This document shows positions 48,488 through 61,286 of a DNA stretch of 64,000 bases, piece after piece. The notes beneath the pieces were generated by a model. That model saw only the letters and a program-made list of their open reading frames with translations, ran no database searches and had not been told where the DNA came from. Source of the stretch: Asterochloris sp. CNOR1. Taxonomy: Eukaryota > Chlorophyta > Trebouxiophyceae > Trebouxiales > Trebouxiaceae. The stretch's first letter is position 1. Each line of letters begins with the position of its first letter. The position numbers were made by a program, and so were the translations under genes. The stretch covers positions 2,418,001 to 2,482,000 of the forward strand of contig OZ017755.1 in NCBI GenBank assembly GCA_963969365.1. Direction: 5' to 3'.

Positions 48488-51400
48488 ATGGCCCTGCGCC
48501 AGCTGTCCAGAGGGGCAGGACGACGTTTCAGTCCTGCTCTGGCAGGCATCGCACAGCGCCTGTTTCAGACCTCCAGTGATGCCCAGCTGCAGCAGGCTCA
48601 CCCCCAGGCTGTGCCCATGAGCAAGCTGAAGGACAGCTTTCTGGATGGCACCAGCAGCACATATCTGGAGGAGCTTGAGGAGAGATACAGGACAGACCCC
48701 AAAAGCGTAGACAAGACATGGGCAAGCTTCTTCAGGAGCCTAGGTCAGCAGGATTGCGCACTGTTTCCCTTTCACAATGTAAAGCCCTTGCCGCTGCCAA
48801 TGACACATGATGTGCCTGCATTGTGCTACCCTTTGCTGTGCTGGGCACCACTTTGGCTAGATGTCTGTGCACTATGTGAACAAATGAAGGCATCCCAGAT
48901 CAGCTGCAACACATCATCCTGTATACACCTGGTGCTGACCAATGTGGCACGCGCCCCTTAGGTATTCAAGGCTAGGCCAGGCCTGGCCAGCCTGCTGCCT
49001 GCTGCCCCAAGCATTCTGTAGCAGGCCCACACTGCAGCACTGCAGTGTTCAGCAGGTGCCTCACTTTTGGCAGTCAGGTGCCCAGTGCTGGTTCGCAGAG
49101 AGAGGGTGTTTTCATAGCATGCACTGCAGTCCGCAGCAAATGCATGTTCACTCGTACACTCCCAGCCCTCGTCCACCTCTCTGCAGTGACTCTGCCGCCT
49201 CCAGGCAGACCCGATGCTGCGCCGCAAGCAGTCACAAATGCGTGGCGTCTGCCTCCAATCCTGGCACTGACATGGCCCCTGTGCCTGCAGAGACTGGGGT
49301 AGCACCGGAGGCTGTGGCAGAGGCTTACCACGCCTTCGAGCAGGGCAGTCAGGTGGCGCCCCTCACGGCCGCTGCGGTGTCCAATCAGACGATCCAAGAG
49401 TCCATGCGCCTGCTCCTGCTGGTCAGGGCATATCAGGTGGGCTGCACCTGCCAAGGATCTGCCTGTTGCCGGCTGGACACGGCCTGGCTAGGATCCCAAA
49501 TGTCACTGCTGCTGATCAGTGTGTGGCAGGTAGGCTTCACCTGCAATGAGGGCGTGCCTGGAGTCAACATGCCTGCTGCTGCTGATCTGTGGGTATCACG
49601 TGGGCTTCACCTGCACTGAGGGCACGCCAGGATTCCATGGCCCTGCTGCTCTGGTCAGGGCCTGGTCAGGGTCTCATGGTGCTGATCAGGGTCTATCAGG
49701 TAGAAAGATGCTGCTGCGCTGTGCTGTTGTTGCTGCCCTGCTGCAGACCTGCAAAGACCCTGACCCATTCTGATTAGTTGCTTGAAGATATGAAGGGTGC
49801 TGCTGGGACCCAATGGGCCGCAGGCACCCAATGGGCCGCAGGCTCACTGCCTGCCAGCTGATCAGGGCAAGCTGCCTGTTGGGTATCAAACGCAGGACCA
49901 GCCTGAATGCCGGCTGCACACTGCTGCAGACCACCAGCACTGCATCATAAGCAAGCTGGACCGCCATGAGACTGTTCTAACATGCAGCAGGTGATGCCTC
50001 AGCCCCTTGTTGTGCCTATCATGCACCACTGCAGACGCACTGTTGTGCTGGCTGCAGGTGAATGGGCACTACATGGCCAAGCTGGACCCTCTGGGACTGG
50101 ACAAGCGCCCAATGCCTGTGGAGCTGGATCCGGCGCTGTATGGCTTCTCGGACAGGGACATGGACAAGGAGTGAGTCCTTGCAGCTGTCACCTGCATGGC
50201 CACAAGCATCTTGCTGCTGTTGTGGAGGCAAGACAGTCTGTTTGGCTTCTCAGGGATGGTCTGTACGTCTTCTCAGACAAATTATGGGAGAGACACTGAG
50301 TCCATGCAGGTTGCCGACTTGTCACACAAGGACTTGAACGGGGACCGAGACCCCGCAGCTGTCAGCTGCCAACCTGCACTTGTTGTGGTGTTATCCTGCT
50401 GGTGTAGTGGCAGGTGGCTCGGGGCGGCAGCTCAAGAGTGACACTCAAGGTTGATGCTGGCATGGGCAATGGCAGCTGCCTTGGTGATCTGGTCAGACTG
50501 GGATTGGTGAGGTGGGCCGCAGCCAGCCTCCGTGCTGCTGCTGCATGGAGAGCTACTCCCTGTATCGCTTGGCTTGTTAGACAGGGAGCGAGTCATTCAG
50601 GGCCTGCAGAGGCCCAGCATGCTGCTCCAAGACAGTACTGTGCATTTGTGCCAGGCACTAGAAAGCATACCTGAGATTGAACCATATGGCCCTGCACGTG
50701 CAGGAGTTTTTCGCACTTTCAATCTTTCTCAGGGCCTTGTGGAGCGCATGTCCATGACCATCTCCCTGATGCTGCCTGCAAGCTGCAACCTTGTTGCTTC
50801 TGGGCCATTGCCCATGAGCAATGCCTGAGAGCTGAGCCAGCCTGCATGTTGCAGGTACTTCATTGGCACCTGGAACATGAAGGGCTTCCTGAGCGAGGAC
50901 CGCCCCATTCGGACCCTGCGTGAGATCACCACGCGCCTGCAGGAAGCCTACTGCAACACTGTAGGTTATGAGGTGAGCCTACAGCTGCCACATCTGCACC
51001 CGTCCGCCTCCCTGGTACTGAACTCTGGTCAGGAGACACTCTGCAGGGGGCACAATGCCGTACTTGTGGGGTGTGGGGTGAGCTGGCAGTTGTGAATCCG
51101 TTCACGAGCCTGTTGCTGTGGGCGCTGCACCGGTCAGGCTACTGCGGCCGTGTGCAGTGCATAATTGCTGTTACACTGTGTGTTTTTTTGGGGGGGGTGG
51201 GGGGGGGGGGGGGGGGAGCCTTCAGCTGCCAGGCGCAGTGGTGTCACCTGTCACTTGAAGAAATGCAGGAGGCATTGCACAAATGTGTGTTGCTGAGGGC
51301 CTGCAGCTGCCAGGCGTGGCTGCAGGGTCGGAGGCCCCAGATGCCGCTGGAAAGAGTGCAAAGAGGCAGCAGCCCGCTGCTGACAACCGGTGCTGGTCTT

Positions 51401-54400
51401 TGCAGTGCCAGGCCAAAAAGTGTGGCCTGCTGCCCCATGCTGAACTGACAACGCTTTGCAGCTGCAGCAAGACAATGCTGAGCACCTGCCAGCGCCATGA
51501 GCATGCCAGGTCTTCTGCTTGACCTGTGCTTCATGCCTGTCTGCCCACCTGAAGTCGTCTCCAGGTCATGTCGTGCCTTCTTGTGCTCCCAGGCATACCT
51601 GAGCCCTGTCTCTCCTGGCTGCAGTTCATGCACATCCCGGACAGGGACCGCTGCAACTGGCTGCGCGAGAGGATCGAGACGCCTGAGAAGGTCAGTTGCA
51701 CCTGCACAGCAAGGGATGCACTGCTCAGCATGCAGCTGAGCTGATGGTCTGGCCCTGGCTTGCGATCAGAGGGTGGACCAACAGGTTGCTGCCAGCAAGT
51801 GCACAGCTGTGAGTGCGTGACCACAGGGACTGGCAGTGCCACACCATCAGGCCGTGGCTGGCTCTACGTGGGAGACCATGCAGTGGCAGGGCAAACCCAA
51901 TCAATTTGCCAGACAGGCATCACTGCCCACCCTGCCAGAATGGCGGGACGCAGCGCTAGACTTGCTGGCTGCCACATTGCGCTCTTGCACATATCGTCAT
52001 GTGTGCTGCTTGCAGCGGGGACCTCTAGCTTCAAGCCCTGCCTGCAGCCCAGCTGCTTGGTGGAGAGAAAGCTGCACACCGTGGACAGGACCTGAGGATG
52101 CTCACGAGCTTATGTCTTGGTGTGCGCAGACATGCGTGGAGAGCTGCTCTCTCTTGATGCCCTCTGTCTCTGTGGGGCAGGCGCCCCCACTCCATCACAG
52201 CCTCCAAGAAACTAGACTCATTGCTGGCCCCTGTGCCCTGCAGCTTACCCTCTCAGTGAAGAAGAAGCCTCCACTCGCACACACCTTTGACTCGAATTTG
52301 TGTGCAGACCGGTGTGCGAAGCTGCCACCAGTTGCAGCCCTCAGTCTCTGTGGGGAGGTCCCTGCACTCCGTTGCAGCCTCAAAGCAACCCAAGACTCAT
52401 TGCTGCCCCTCGTGCCCTGCAGCCCACCTTCTCGGTGGAGAAGAAGCTGCACACATTGGACAGGCTGGCCTGGTCTGAGAACTTCGAGTCCTTCCTGGCC
52501 AACAAGTATGCTGCGGCCAAGCGCTTTGGCCTGGAGGGCTGCGAAACCCTGATCCCCGGCATGAAGTTCATGATTGACCAGGCAGCTGACCAGGGCGTGG
52601 AACAGATCTGCTTCGGAATGCCCCACCGTGGTGAGCCCAAGTGGTGGGGTTACTGAATGGCTGTTACCTGGCTTACAAGACACCCTAGCAGAGCAAGGAG
52701 GCAGAGCTGACAATGTGCTTGGTGGTGCCGAACAGTCCTACTGATATGATGCCTTTCGTACGGGCCGTGTGTGTGAACCTGGCGTCTTTGGCTTCTCCAC
52801 CACTGTGAATGCGCATGCGTGGCCTTGGCATCTTGGCTGCTGCCAGCCCAGGTGCACAGGGCTTCAACATGCCGCTTCAGACTGAGCACTGGTGACCTGC
52901 CTGTTGGGAGCGTCCTGCAGCCCGCAATCACATGCTGGCCAATGTAGTGAGCAGGCTATTGCAGCAGCTTGCCTGAGGGGCAGCCAGGTTGTTTTCAGAC
53001 TTGACAGGTCTCTTAGGCAGGACGTCATGCACAGCAGATTGCCTGCAGCCTGGCATGGAAATGCAGATGTGAACTGCAGGGCGCCTGAACGTGCTGGCCA
53101 ACGTGGTGCGCAAGCCCATGCAGCAGATCTTCAGCGAGTTTGCGGGCACCAAGCCCGGGGAGGGCAACGAGTACTTTGGGACGGGGGATGTGAAGTACCA
53201 CTTGGGGACCAGCTACGACCGCCCCACCATCACGGGGAAGCATGTCCACCTCTCCCTGCTGGCCAATCCGTCCCATCTGGAGGTGAGCCACAGCTGTGGA
53301 GTGTCAAATGCTCTGAGGGCAAGGACTTCACCTATAGGCAGGCAGCTCTGCAAAGGCAGAGCAGCGGGTTGCCACTCAGCATGAGCCGGGCCGCAGCAAG
53401 GAAAAGTACAGCCTCAGCAGCTTGAAATGTTGTGAAGCCTTGGAGTCTGCAGTTGATCCATGACCGTGCTGCGCAATGGTCCAGTCTTGACTGCTGGAGA
53501 GGGAGCTGCCTGAGCTGCTAAGCAGCGGGCAAGGATCCACAGCGCCTGCAGGATCCCTTGGCCAGTCCCTAAGCTGCACACGCTGCCCTGCAGGCTGTGG
53601 ACCCCATTGTGCTCGGCAAGGTGCGTGCCAAGCAGTACTACAACAACGACAAGGAGCGCCACCACACGCTGGGCATCCTGCTGCATGGGGACGGCTCCTT
53701 TGCGGGGCAGGGCGTGGTGTACGAGACGCTGGACATGAGCGCGCTGCCTGACTACACCACGGGGGGCACCATCCACATTGTGGTCAACAACCAGGTGGGC
53801 TGTCTGGTTGACCATGGCTTGAAGTGTATCACATGCTGGACGGGCGTGCTATCACATACCTCATTGGGCTACAGTGTTGTCCACAAGCTGGTGGGGTTGA
53901 TCAGACATCAGACCGGCAGAAGTTGGGCCAGGGGTGCCATTGCTAAAGCTGGTACTGATATCTGTCTGTCTACATTAGGCAGGCAGTCAGGGCCTAGGTT
54001 GCCTAGGCTCCAGAACCACTGGGAAATCAGGTTCCAGAAGCACTGGGTGGAGCAGCAGCTGCACTCCAGGATAATATCAGCACCCCGCCCTACTTCTTGA
54101 GGCCTGTGATCACTGTCAATTTGTCAGTGATGTTCCATACAGCTGTCATGGTTCTGCACATGCCTGACCCTGGAGATGGGCGGGCAATATCAGGTGGTGC
54201 CTGTGCAGACCATAACGACCCTTAAGTGGGCTGCAACGGTTCTGTCAGCAGTCCAGCATCTGGATGGCTTCTTAAGACCCAGACAAAAGTTCTTGCTGCA
54301 CTGCTGCAGGTGGCATTCACCACTGACCCCAAGAAGAGCCGCAGCTCCCCGTACTGCACGGACGTGGCCAAGGCGCTGAATGCGCCCATCTTCCACGTTA

Positions 54401-57400
54401 ATGGCGACGATGTGGAGGCAGTGGTGAGAGTGCGAGAGACCCTTGGAGGGGTTCAGTGGCAGATGGCTTCACATGCCTGGCAGATGGCTTTGCATGCCTT
54501 GCATGGTGCTTGATGTAATAGCAGCATGTGTGAACCATGTCTAATGAGAGCCTGTGGGCCCTTTCCATCATGGAAGGAAGTCTGTCGCAACCTTCTGAAG
54601 TCATGTCGATCCTCAGCTGGGAGCAGTGCTGGAGATGCAGTGGGCATTCAGCCCATTGCGGAAGGCATGAGTGCCTGGTCTCCCTGGTTCCTTGCTCAGA
54701 GGGAAAAGTGAAAGGGGAGAGCAAGGACAGACGACTGCACTTGCATAACTCACTGCCGGTTGTGCATCAGGTGCGTGCCAGCTGGCTGCAGAGAGGTGAT
54801 AAGTCAGGTTGTGACTTGCATCCCTGCCTGAATGCCTCAATGCCAGTGTCTGTGCTGCAGGTACGCGCTTGTGAGCTGGCTGCAGACTGGCGACAGAAGT
54901 GGAAGTCAGATGTAATTGTGGACATCGTGTGCTACCGCAAGCATGGGCACAATGAGATTGACGAGCCCTCCTTCACCCAGCCCCTCATGTATCAGGTAGG
55001 GATTTCATATGATATGCTGGGCCAAGTCCCTGCCAGCAGGAGCATGCTCAGTGCCAGTACCTGCCCTCTCCACCATCAGGCGACCAGAAACCACTGCGTT
55101 GCCTGCCTTTGCACATGACAGCTTTCCAGGCAGGGCCACACGCAGCATGAGATGCATTCCCATGCAGCTCCTGCAAGCCTCTGGTAGCCATCTAGATTCA
55201 CTAGTTCTCCCAAAGTACAAGTTTGATCTGCTCCAGACATTGCTCTCTCCCCACCTTCAGGCGATCAAGAACCACAAGAACGCCCACCAGCAGTATGTGG
55301 ACCGCCTCCTCAAAGAGGGCCAGATCTCCAAGGAGCAGATCGACAAGATCCATGAGGACATCCACAGCCTCCTGCAGAAGAACTTTGAGACTGCCAAGGT
55401 GAGGCGCAGCGCAGGCGCAGCGCAGGCGAACATGCGCTTGTTGGCTGGTGGGTCCTTGAGGGTCGGTACATCTGCATTCATTGGCTGTCACTGCATTTGC
55501 CCACAGTGGCTTTGAGCTGGGGTTGGTTGTGCACCTCGAGTCAGTGGCTGGCTATCCCCCAAGATTCCCTCCCTGATGAGTAGCGTGCTCACTTGCACAA
55601 ATTGCACCTGGGGACTAAGGTCTGGCCCAGCAGACAAGACAGCACGCAGGCCTGCATCCTTCTCCTCCTGCAGAATGTCACGGCGTCTGCCATTGATTGG
55701 CTGAGTAGTCATGCTGTGACGCTCTGGCAGAGCTTCAAGCTGCCTGCATTAACCTGGCCGCAGAGTTACTGGAAGGCATTTCGCGCCTCACAACGTGAGA
55801 AACAAGTCTTGTATAAGCTCACATGCTGTGCCTGCACAGCGACGGAACAGCCACAGGCAGACATGTGTTGCACACAGCTTACCACACAACAGCCTCACTA
55901 CCTGCAGGAGTACAAGCCTTCTGCGCGTGACTGGCTGAGTAGCTACTGGAAGGGCTTCATGTCCCCGGACCAGATGGCCCGCATTCGCAACACCGGAGTC
56001 CCCATGGAATTCCTGAAGGAGGTGGGCTGCAAGCGCTGCTGACTTGTTTTGCTGTAGCCAGTGGACGCTTGCAAAGCCAGCTGGGGCCTGCAAGGGCTGT
56101 AGTAGTGGGTGCTGAAGCAGGACATGCAGCATGCCAGTTGTGCAACGTGCCTCTAAGATTCCCCATGGCAGGGCGTTACAGTGCTGCTGTGCGGTGGCCC
56201 TACCCGCAAAAAGTGGCCTCCACTGCCTGTGGGCAGATCTCAGCGACAGAGCTCTTGAGACCTGAAGTGCCATCACTCCTGCTGCTGTGGCAGGTGAAAC
56301 TTTCAAAGAGCCCTCCCGCCAGGGCATAGCTGTCAGCAACAACCCTCAGGGTTCAGCAACACAGATGCGCTTAGCCGGCACCCCTGCCGCAAAGAGTGCC
56401 CCACAACCTGCAGGCAGGCACCAGGGACAGGACCTCCCACACCCACAGGCCCTTGTCAGACATGGGAAAGGGGCACCTTCAATGAGTGCATCAGGCACAG
56501 GGACAAAAAAAGGCCTCAGGCCATTCTGAGAGGCACTTCCAAAGGGTGCCACATCCCCATTGCAGGTGGGAATGGCCATCAGCAGCATTCCAGAGGGCTT
56601 CAACCCCCACAGGCTGATCAAGAAGGTGTACCAGCAGCGGCACGACATGATCGAGTCGGGCGAGGGGGTGGACTGGGCCATGGCGGAGGCGCTCGCCTTC
56701 GGCACACTGCTGAGCGAAGGTGGGTGGCTAGTGTTCTGTTCGTGGTGGTGGGCTATAGAAACCAAGCGTGCAGCATAGACAATCACCTGGATCGTCCTGT
56801 GCTCTGCAGGCAACCACGTGCGCATGAGTGGGCAAGACGTGGAGCGTGGCACGTTCAGCCACAGGCACTCCATCCTACATGACCAGAAGACTGGGGAGCG
56901 GTACGCACCCCTGGGCAATGTGTTCGAGGGGCAGAAGCCTGGGCAGTTCACCATCTGCAACAGCAGCCTGGCAGAGTTTGGAGTCCTGGGGTACGAGCTA
57001 GGGTACAGTATGGAGAACCCCAACAGCCTGGTGCTGTGGGAGGCCCAATTTGGCGACTTTGCCAATGGCGCGCAGGTGGGCCCATGTTCAGTCCGTCCTG
57101 CTGCCTGACAGCAGGTGGAGCAGGCCAGCTGGGATGAAGCTCCCTGCTGAAGCTGGCTGTCTGTGCTGCTGGCGCACAGGACAGGACTGCAGACTGCATG
57201 GTGCAGCAGCTGCTCTGACTGCATCAATCTATTGCCTGAAAGTGGCGTAGTATCTGGGTGTGCAGGAAGTCTTTGTACTGATTGGGAGTACAGTTCTTCC
57301 ATGATGATTGACGCCATTCCACCTGCTGCTCGAACCGCATGAACCTATTGCCTGAAAGTGGAGCTCTCAGCCGTAGTGCCTGGGAGTGCAGCGACTCTGC

Positions 57401-60400
57401 ATACTGATTGGAAGTACAGCTCCTCAGAACTGATTGACGTCAACTCACGTGCACAGCCCATGGCACAGCTTTGCGGCACAGCCCATAGTGCAGACAGTAG
57501 TGATGACAGTGACCTGCCTGCTCAGCTCACTGCACTGTCACCAGCGCAGTCTGCCTGAACTGCATTACCCTGTCCTGCAGGTGGTGTTTGACCAGTTCAT
57601 CTCCAGTGGAGAGGCCAAGTGGCTGCGGCAGACCGGCCTGGTGGTGCTCCTGCCTCACGGCTACGATGGCCAGGTAAGACTGCTTGGGCAACCCCTTGTA
57701 AGATGTTAGTCTGCATGCAGTGATTCTTGTCCCGACTTCTTGACCTGCTCTGCACTCTGATGACAGGTGGCAGCTTGCCTGGCTTTCACTTGCAGTCCAC
57801 TGCTGTCCACATGCAAGCAGCAGTCTAGCTGCAGTCTGGTGTGATGTGTAGCTACCCTGCTATGTTGTTTTTAAGGTGCTCAGGAGGCTCCATGCTGCAA
57901 CATTCATCACGAGCACAGATCTGGGGGCTGCTTCTGCGGTCAGTCATGCAGCAGCAGCACAGCACTAGCTGGTCTCCAAGCCACTCCTGACCAGCAGCTG
58001 CTCCGTCGCTTGCTGTCTCATCTGCTGCTCTGCCACCTGCTGACTCTCATCTGCAGCTATCTCATGTGCTGTCAACCGAGACTGCCATTGCCCCCCTGGT
58101 GGCAAAGCCCAGCCTGTGTAAGGTGCTCGCTGCAGCGTGTGGGCACCCCGTTGCCCCTGCACTGGCTGACATGCAATTGCAGCTCCTTGGCTAATACTGG
58201 CAGGCCCCCCAGGCACTGCGTGCCTGCCTGAGCGCTGCTAGTGGTCTCCAAATTTGGTGAGCTCGCCATGTCCTGACCACTCGCATGCCTGCTGCAGGGC
58301 CCTGAGCACTCCAGTGCCCGCCTGGAGCGCTTCCTGCAGATGACTGATGAGGACCCCTACACGCTGCCAGCCATCGATGAGAGCAAGTGGTTCTCAGGGG
58401 GCCACCTGGGTCAGCAGAACCAGATGATCAACTGGCAGGTTGTCAACTGCACCACCCCAGCCAACTACTTCCACGTTCTGCGTCGCCAGGTGAGCTGGGG
58501 GGCTCCTCAATGCTCAAGGACAGCTCTGACAGCTTGTCGGCGATGAGTGTGTTCGCAGCATGCTGGCAGGTCTTACCGCAGTCAGTCCCTGCGACCACAG
58601 GCAGTCCCAGTTGCGAGGCTTGGGCTTGCAGCTGTGCATGGACAATGCGAGCAATCCCTGTGTGTCACTTGATCATGTAGGCCTCCTCGTCAGGCCTCCT
58701 GAGCAGCCTTGGCATGGGCGGTGCGATTACATGTTGCACCGTGAACTGGGCAGACCTGTGGACTTGACAGCTGCCTCAACGAACTGTGTCCAGCAGCAGG
58801 CTCTTGAGTCGTCCTGTGCAACAGGCTGCAGCTGCATGCGCAGAGTTGCGGGGCTAGGCCTGGAGATTGTTTTTCCTTTGGCAGTTCCCTCATGTACTGC
58901 ACCACCACGCGGGCATAGTCATGGAGCCAGGCCTTACAGCTGAGTGTTATGGGCAGTGCAGGGCAAATTGTGTTGGCTTGGGCGCCTGGCCACGCTTTGA
59001 GTGCAGCTGCTGCTCGCCTGCAGATCCACCGCCAGTTCCGCAAGCCCCTGATTGTGATGAGCCCCAAGAATCTGCTGCGCCACCCTGAGGCCAAGAGCGG
59101 GCTCTGGGAGTTTGACGATGTGGCAGACGACAAGGGCATCCTGGGGGTGCGCTTCAAGCGCGTGATCATGGACGAGTCAGTGTCTGACAGGTGGGCCTGG
59201 TGGCTGAGGGGTTTGCGCATGCTGAGCCTGTCACCAAGGATCTCTGGGGTGGCACTGCAGTCATTGGCTTGTGGCGCTGCAGAGCCTTCACGCGCAGGTC
59301 CCAGCTCCTCTTGAAGGGGGCTAGCGTGCAGCTGCCTGACACTGCCGTCATGTGGCTTGCTAACATATCCCTTGGCTGTGGTACAGCACCCTTCTCAGCA
59401 CTGGAGTGCTGTCAACTAACTGTCTGACATGTAGGCGCTGAAAGTTGTTGGTTTGTCAATTTACGTGCACAAAGAGCATTTTGGAAGGCCACCAGTGGTG
59501 ATATTGCAACAAGGCCTGCAGTCAATCAAAGCGGCAGTCCCCACAACACCGGCAACCCCAGCTGCCGGTCATCAAACATACTGCACACCTGATACTTGCG
59601 CTGGGTGAGGCAGTCACCCGCTGGATGCACACCTGTTCAGCGTCTGTTGTTCCACATCCCATCACAGACGCACCCTGTGCTTAGCTGCCCTGCGCTTATG
59701 CCTCACCCTTCACGGCAGCAGCTCCATTTTGGGGGTAATTGACCCGTCTGTGCCCCTGGTTGGCCCTTGTGCAGGGCCCCCACTCTTCAGAGAGACGTGA
59801 AGCGCCTGCAAATGTGCACCCCACCCCACAGCCTCCAACATCCCCGCCCAGGCAGACTTGGTTCACGTGGGACTGAGCAGCTGCCTGCCCCCTGGTGCAG
59901 GTCGCCTCACCCCCCGGTGGAGAAGGGGGTCAAGCGCCTGCTCATGTGCAGTGGGAAGGTGTACTACGAGTTGCGGGCCGAGCGCGCCAAGCAGGGCAAG
60001 CAGAACGAGATCCACATCATCCGTCTGGAGCAGGTGGGTCTGGTGGTCAAGCCAAGCAGGCAAGGGCCTCTGCAATCTGTGAAGCAGATGGTTGCTTGGG
60101 CTGCCTCCCCACTTGAAGCTGGCTGTGAGAGGCTCAATACCTCCTTGGGTTGAGTCTCTTGTTCAACGACATGCACGTTGCTGAGGGAAGTGGACCCATA
60201 CCTCTTCTAGGCTAAGCAGCTTTAGGAGCAAGCAGAAGGACGTTCACATCATGTGCCCGGGGCAGCCTGGGGCATGGAATTTGGGCGTGAGGGGTTGACA
60301 GAGCTTTGGGAATAGACAGTCCTCTATTCAGAGCAACATCTGAGTCTTGTCAGGCATGACAGGGTGTCGTGAACTCTTAACCCCTGTGGTGGCATGTATT

Positions 60401-61286
60401 CCATTCCAGTCCTACCAATGTCTGGGCTGTCCAGCCTGTCAGCAGCACCTGCAGGATATCGTGAAGGACCTATTATGTCATCGCCTGGAGTGCTCTGGCT
60501 GCCTGCTGACATCTCTGTCGCATGTCTGTGCTGCAGTTGGCACCCTTCCCCTTTGATCTGGTGTGCCGTGAGCTCAGGCGATACCCCAATGCTGAGGTGA
60601 GGCCTGCCTGTGACCTAGGACCTGCCTTTCGCCTGAGTGCATGCATCACCTTGGGCTCTTAAAGCGCCCTGCACCGCATTGGGCATCAATGCGCCTTTTC
60701 GTGGTGCGATGCACTGCAAGGCTTGCACTTTGGAGACATCCTTGAAGCTGCGCCAGGTGGTGCTGAGTGGCCGAGGCACGCACCACTGAGCTGTGAGCGC
60801 ATCTGCAGGTGATGTGGTGCCAGGAGGAGCCCATGAACATGGGCGCCTACACCCACCTTTGTCCTCGCTTGGAGACATGCATGCGCGCTGAGAGCCGTGA
60901 GGTGGGCTGTGTGCCTTGCTCATTCTGCTTTGTTGTTTTTGCCATGAAAGCTGGGCTACACTCGCCTCCTCAACTCTTCAACTGCAGCCAAGCTGAGCTA
61001 AGCTTATGTGTGCACCAAGATGCATGAGCTGCAGACTTGACTTTCAGTGGTTTGCACATGTCAGCACTAAAGCTGCTGCTGTTCTGTGTGCCAACATGAG
61101 AGTTGTACTGCTGGAGATGTATCTGTCGCCTGCAAAGGACCTTACAAAGCTTGCTGACATGCGCAGGTTCCTGCATTCATTCCCTATGCTGGCCGTGCCA
61201 CCAGCGCTGCCACGGCCACTGGCTTTGGCGAGGTGCACGGCAACGAGCAGAAGCAGCTCGTCCAGCAAGCCCTGAAGCTGGACTGA
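48488..61286 (+). CDS. OGDH: 2-oxoglutarate dehydrogenase E1 component, mitochondrial
   Basis: Twenty-one phase-consistent exons, 1029 residues: 48488-48743, 49291-49436, 50058-50170, 50855-50972, 51625-51690, 52423-52630, 53080-53282, 53594-53794, 54310-54423, 54861-54995, 55261-55398, 55908-56021, 56566-56719, 56810-57075, 57581-57673, 58298-58489, 59024-59190, 59901-60033, 60537-60596, 60809-60901, 61167-61286. The enzyme decarboxylates 2-oxoglutarate with thiamine diphosphate and passes succinyl to E2 in the TCA cycle. An Arg/Ser-rich presequence ([18 protein letters not shown]) is followed by the E2-binding segment ([16 protein letters not shown]). Active-site blocks: [13 protein letters not shown], the TPP motif GDGSFAGQG...VVNNQ (about residues 402-436), [54 protein letters not shown] and EEPMNMGAY. 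The length matches the family; no part seems missing. Confidence 0.96.
49425..49705 (+). repeat. Tandem copies of an OGDH exon end plus donor
   Basis: The exon end CTGCTGGTCAGGGCATATCAG/GTGGGC (junction 49436) recurs with junctions near 49529 (GATCAGTGTGTGGCAG/GTAGGC), 49599 (GATCTGTGGGTATCAC/GTGGGC), 49669 and 49699 (GATCAGGGTCTATCAG/GTAGAA). The intronic text TTCACCTGCA.TGAGGGC after the donor is repeated too. Confidence 0.85.
51190..51216 (+). repeat. Long poly-G tract (G8-T-G18)
   Basis: Eight G, one T, then eighteen G inside an OGDH intron, preceded by a run of T. The length may be uncertain in assembly. Confidence 0.9.
52030..52450 (+). repeat. Three-copy ~180-196-nt tandem repeat ending in an OGDH exon start
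   Basis: The exon beginning at 52423 (CCCACCTTCTCGGTGGAGAA) has upstream copies starting at 52048 (CCCAGCTGCTTGGTGGAGAG) and 52244 (CTTACCCTCTCAGTGAAGAA). The preceding text (CTCTGTGGGG..., AGACTCATTGCTG) is repeated as well, so exon start, acceptor and about 150 nt of intron were duplicated together. Confidence 0.85.
55672..55925 (+). repeat. Copies of OGDH exon 55908 start
   Basis: After CTGCAG at 55668-55673 the text GCCATTGATTGGCTGAGTAG parallels the real exon's GCGCGTGACTGGCTGAGTAG, and AGTTACTGGAAGGCATTTCG near 55763 parallels the exon's AGCTACTGGAAGGGCTTCAT. Confidence 0.75.
57225..57445 (+). repeat. Two-copy 118-nt tandem repeat in an OGDH intron
   Basis: TATTGCCTGAAAGTGG at about 57231 and 57349, and ACTGATTGGGAGTACAG-like text at about 57278 and 57396, show a 118-nt unit. 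It does not resemble the flanking exons. Confidence 0.75.
59761..59910 (+). repeat. Upstream copy of OGDH exon 59901 start
   Basis: From 59775, after GTGCAG, the text ending GACGTGAAGCGCCTGCAAATG parallels GGGGTCAAGCGCCTGCTCATG of the real exon, 126 nt upstream. Confidence 0.75.

Noticed and set aside
56346-57317. 323-codon minus-strand ORF
   Set aside because: Antisense to OGDH exons 56566-56719 and 56810-57075, which are highly conserved.
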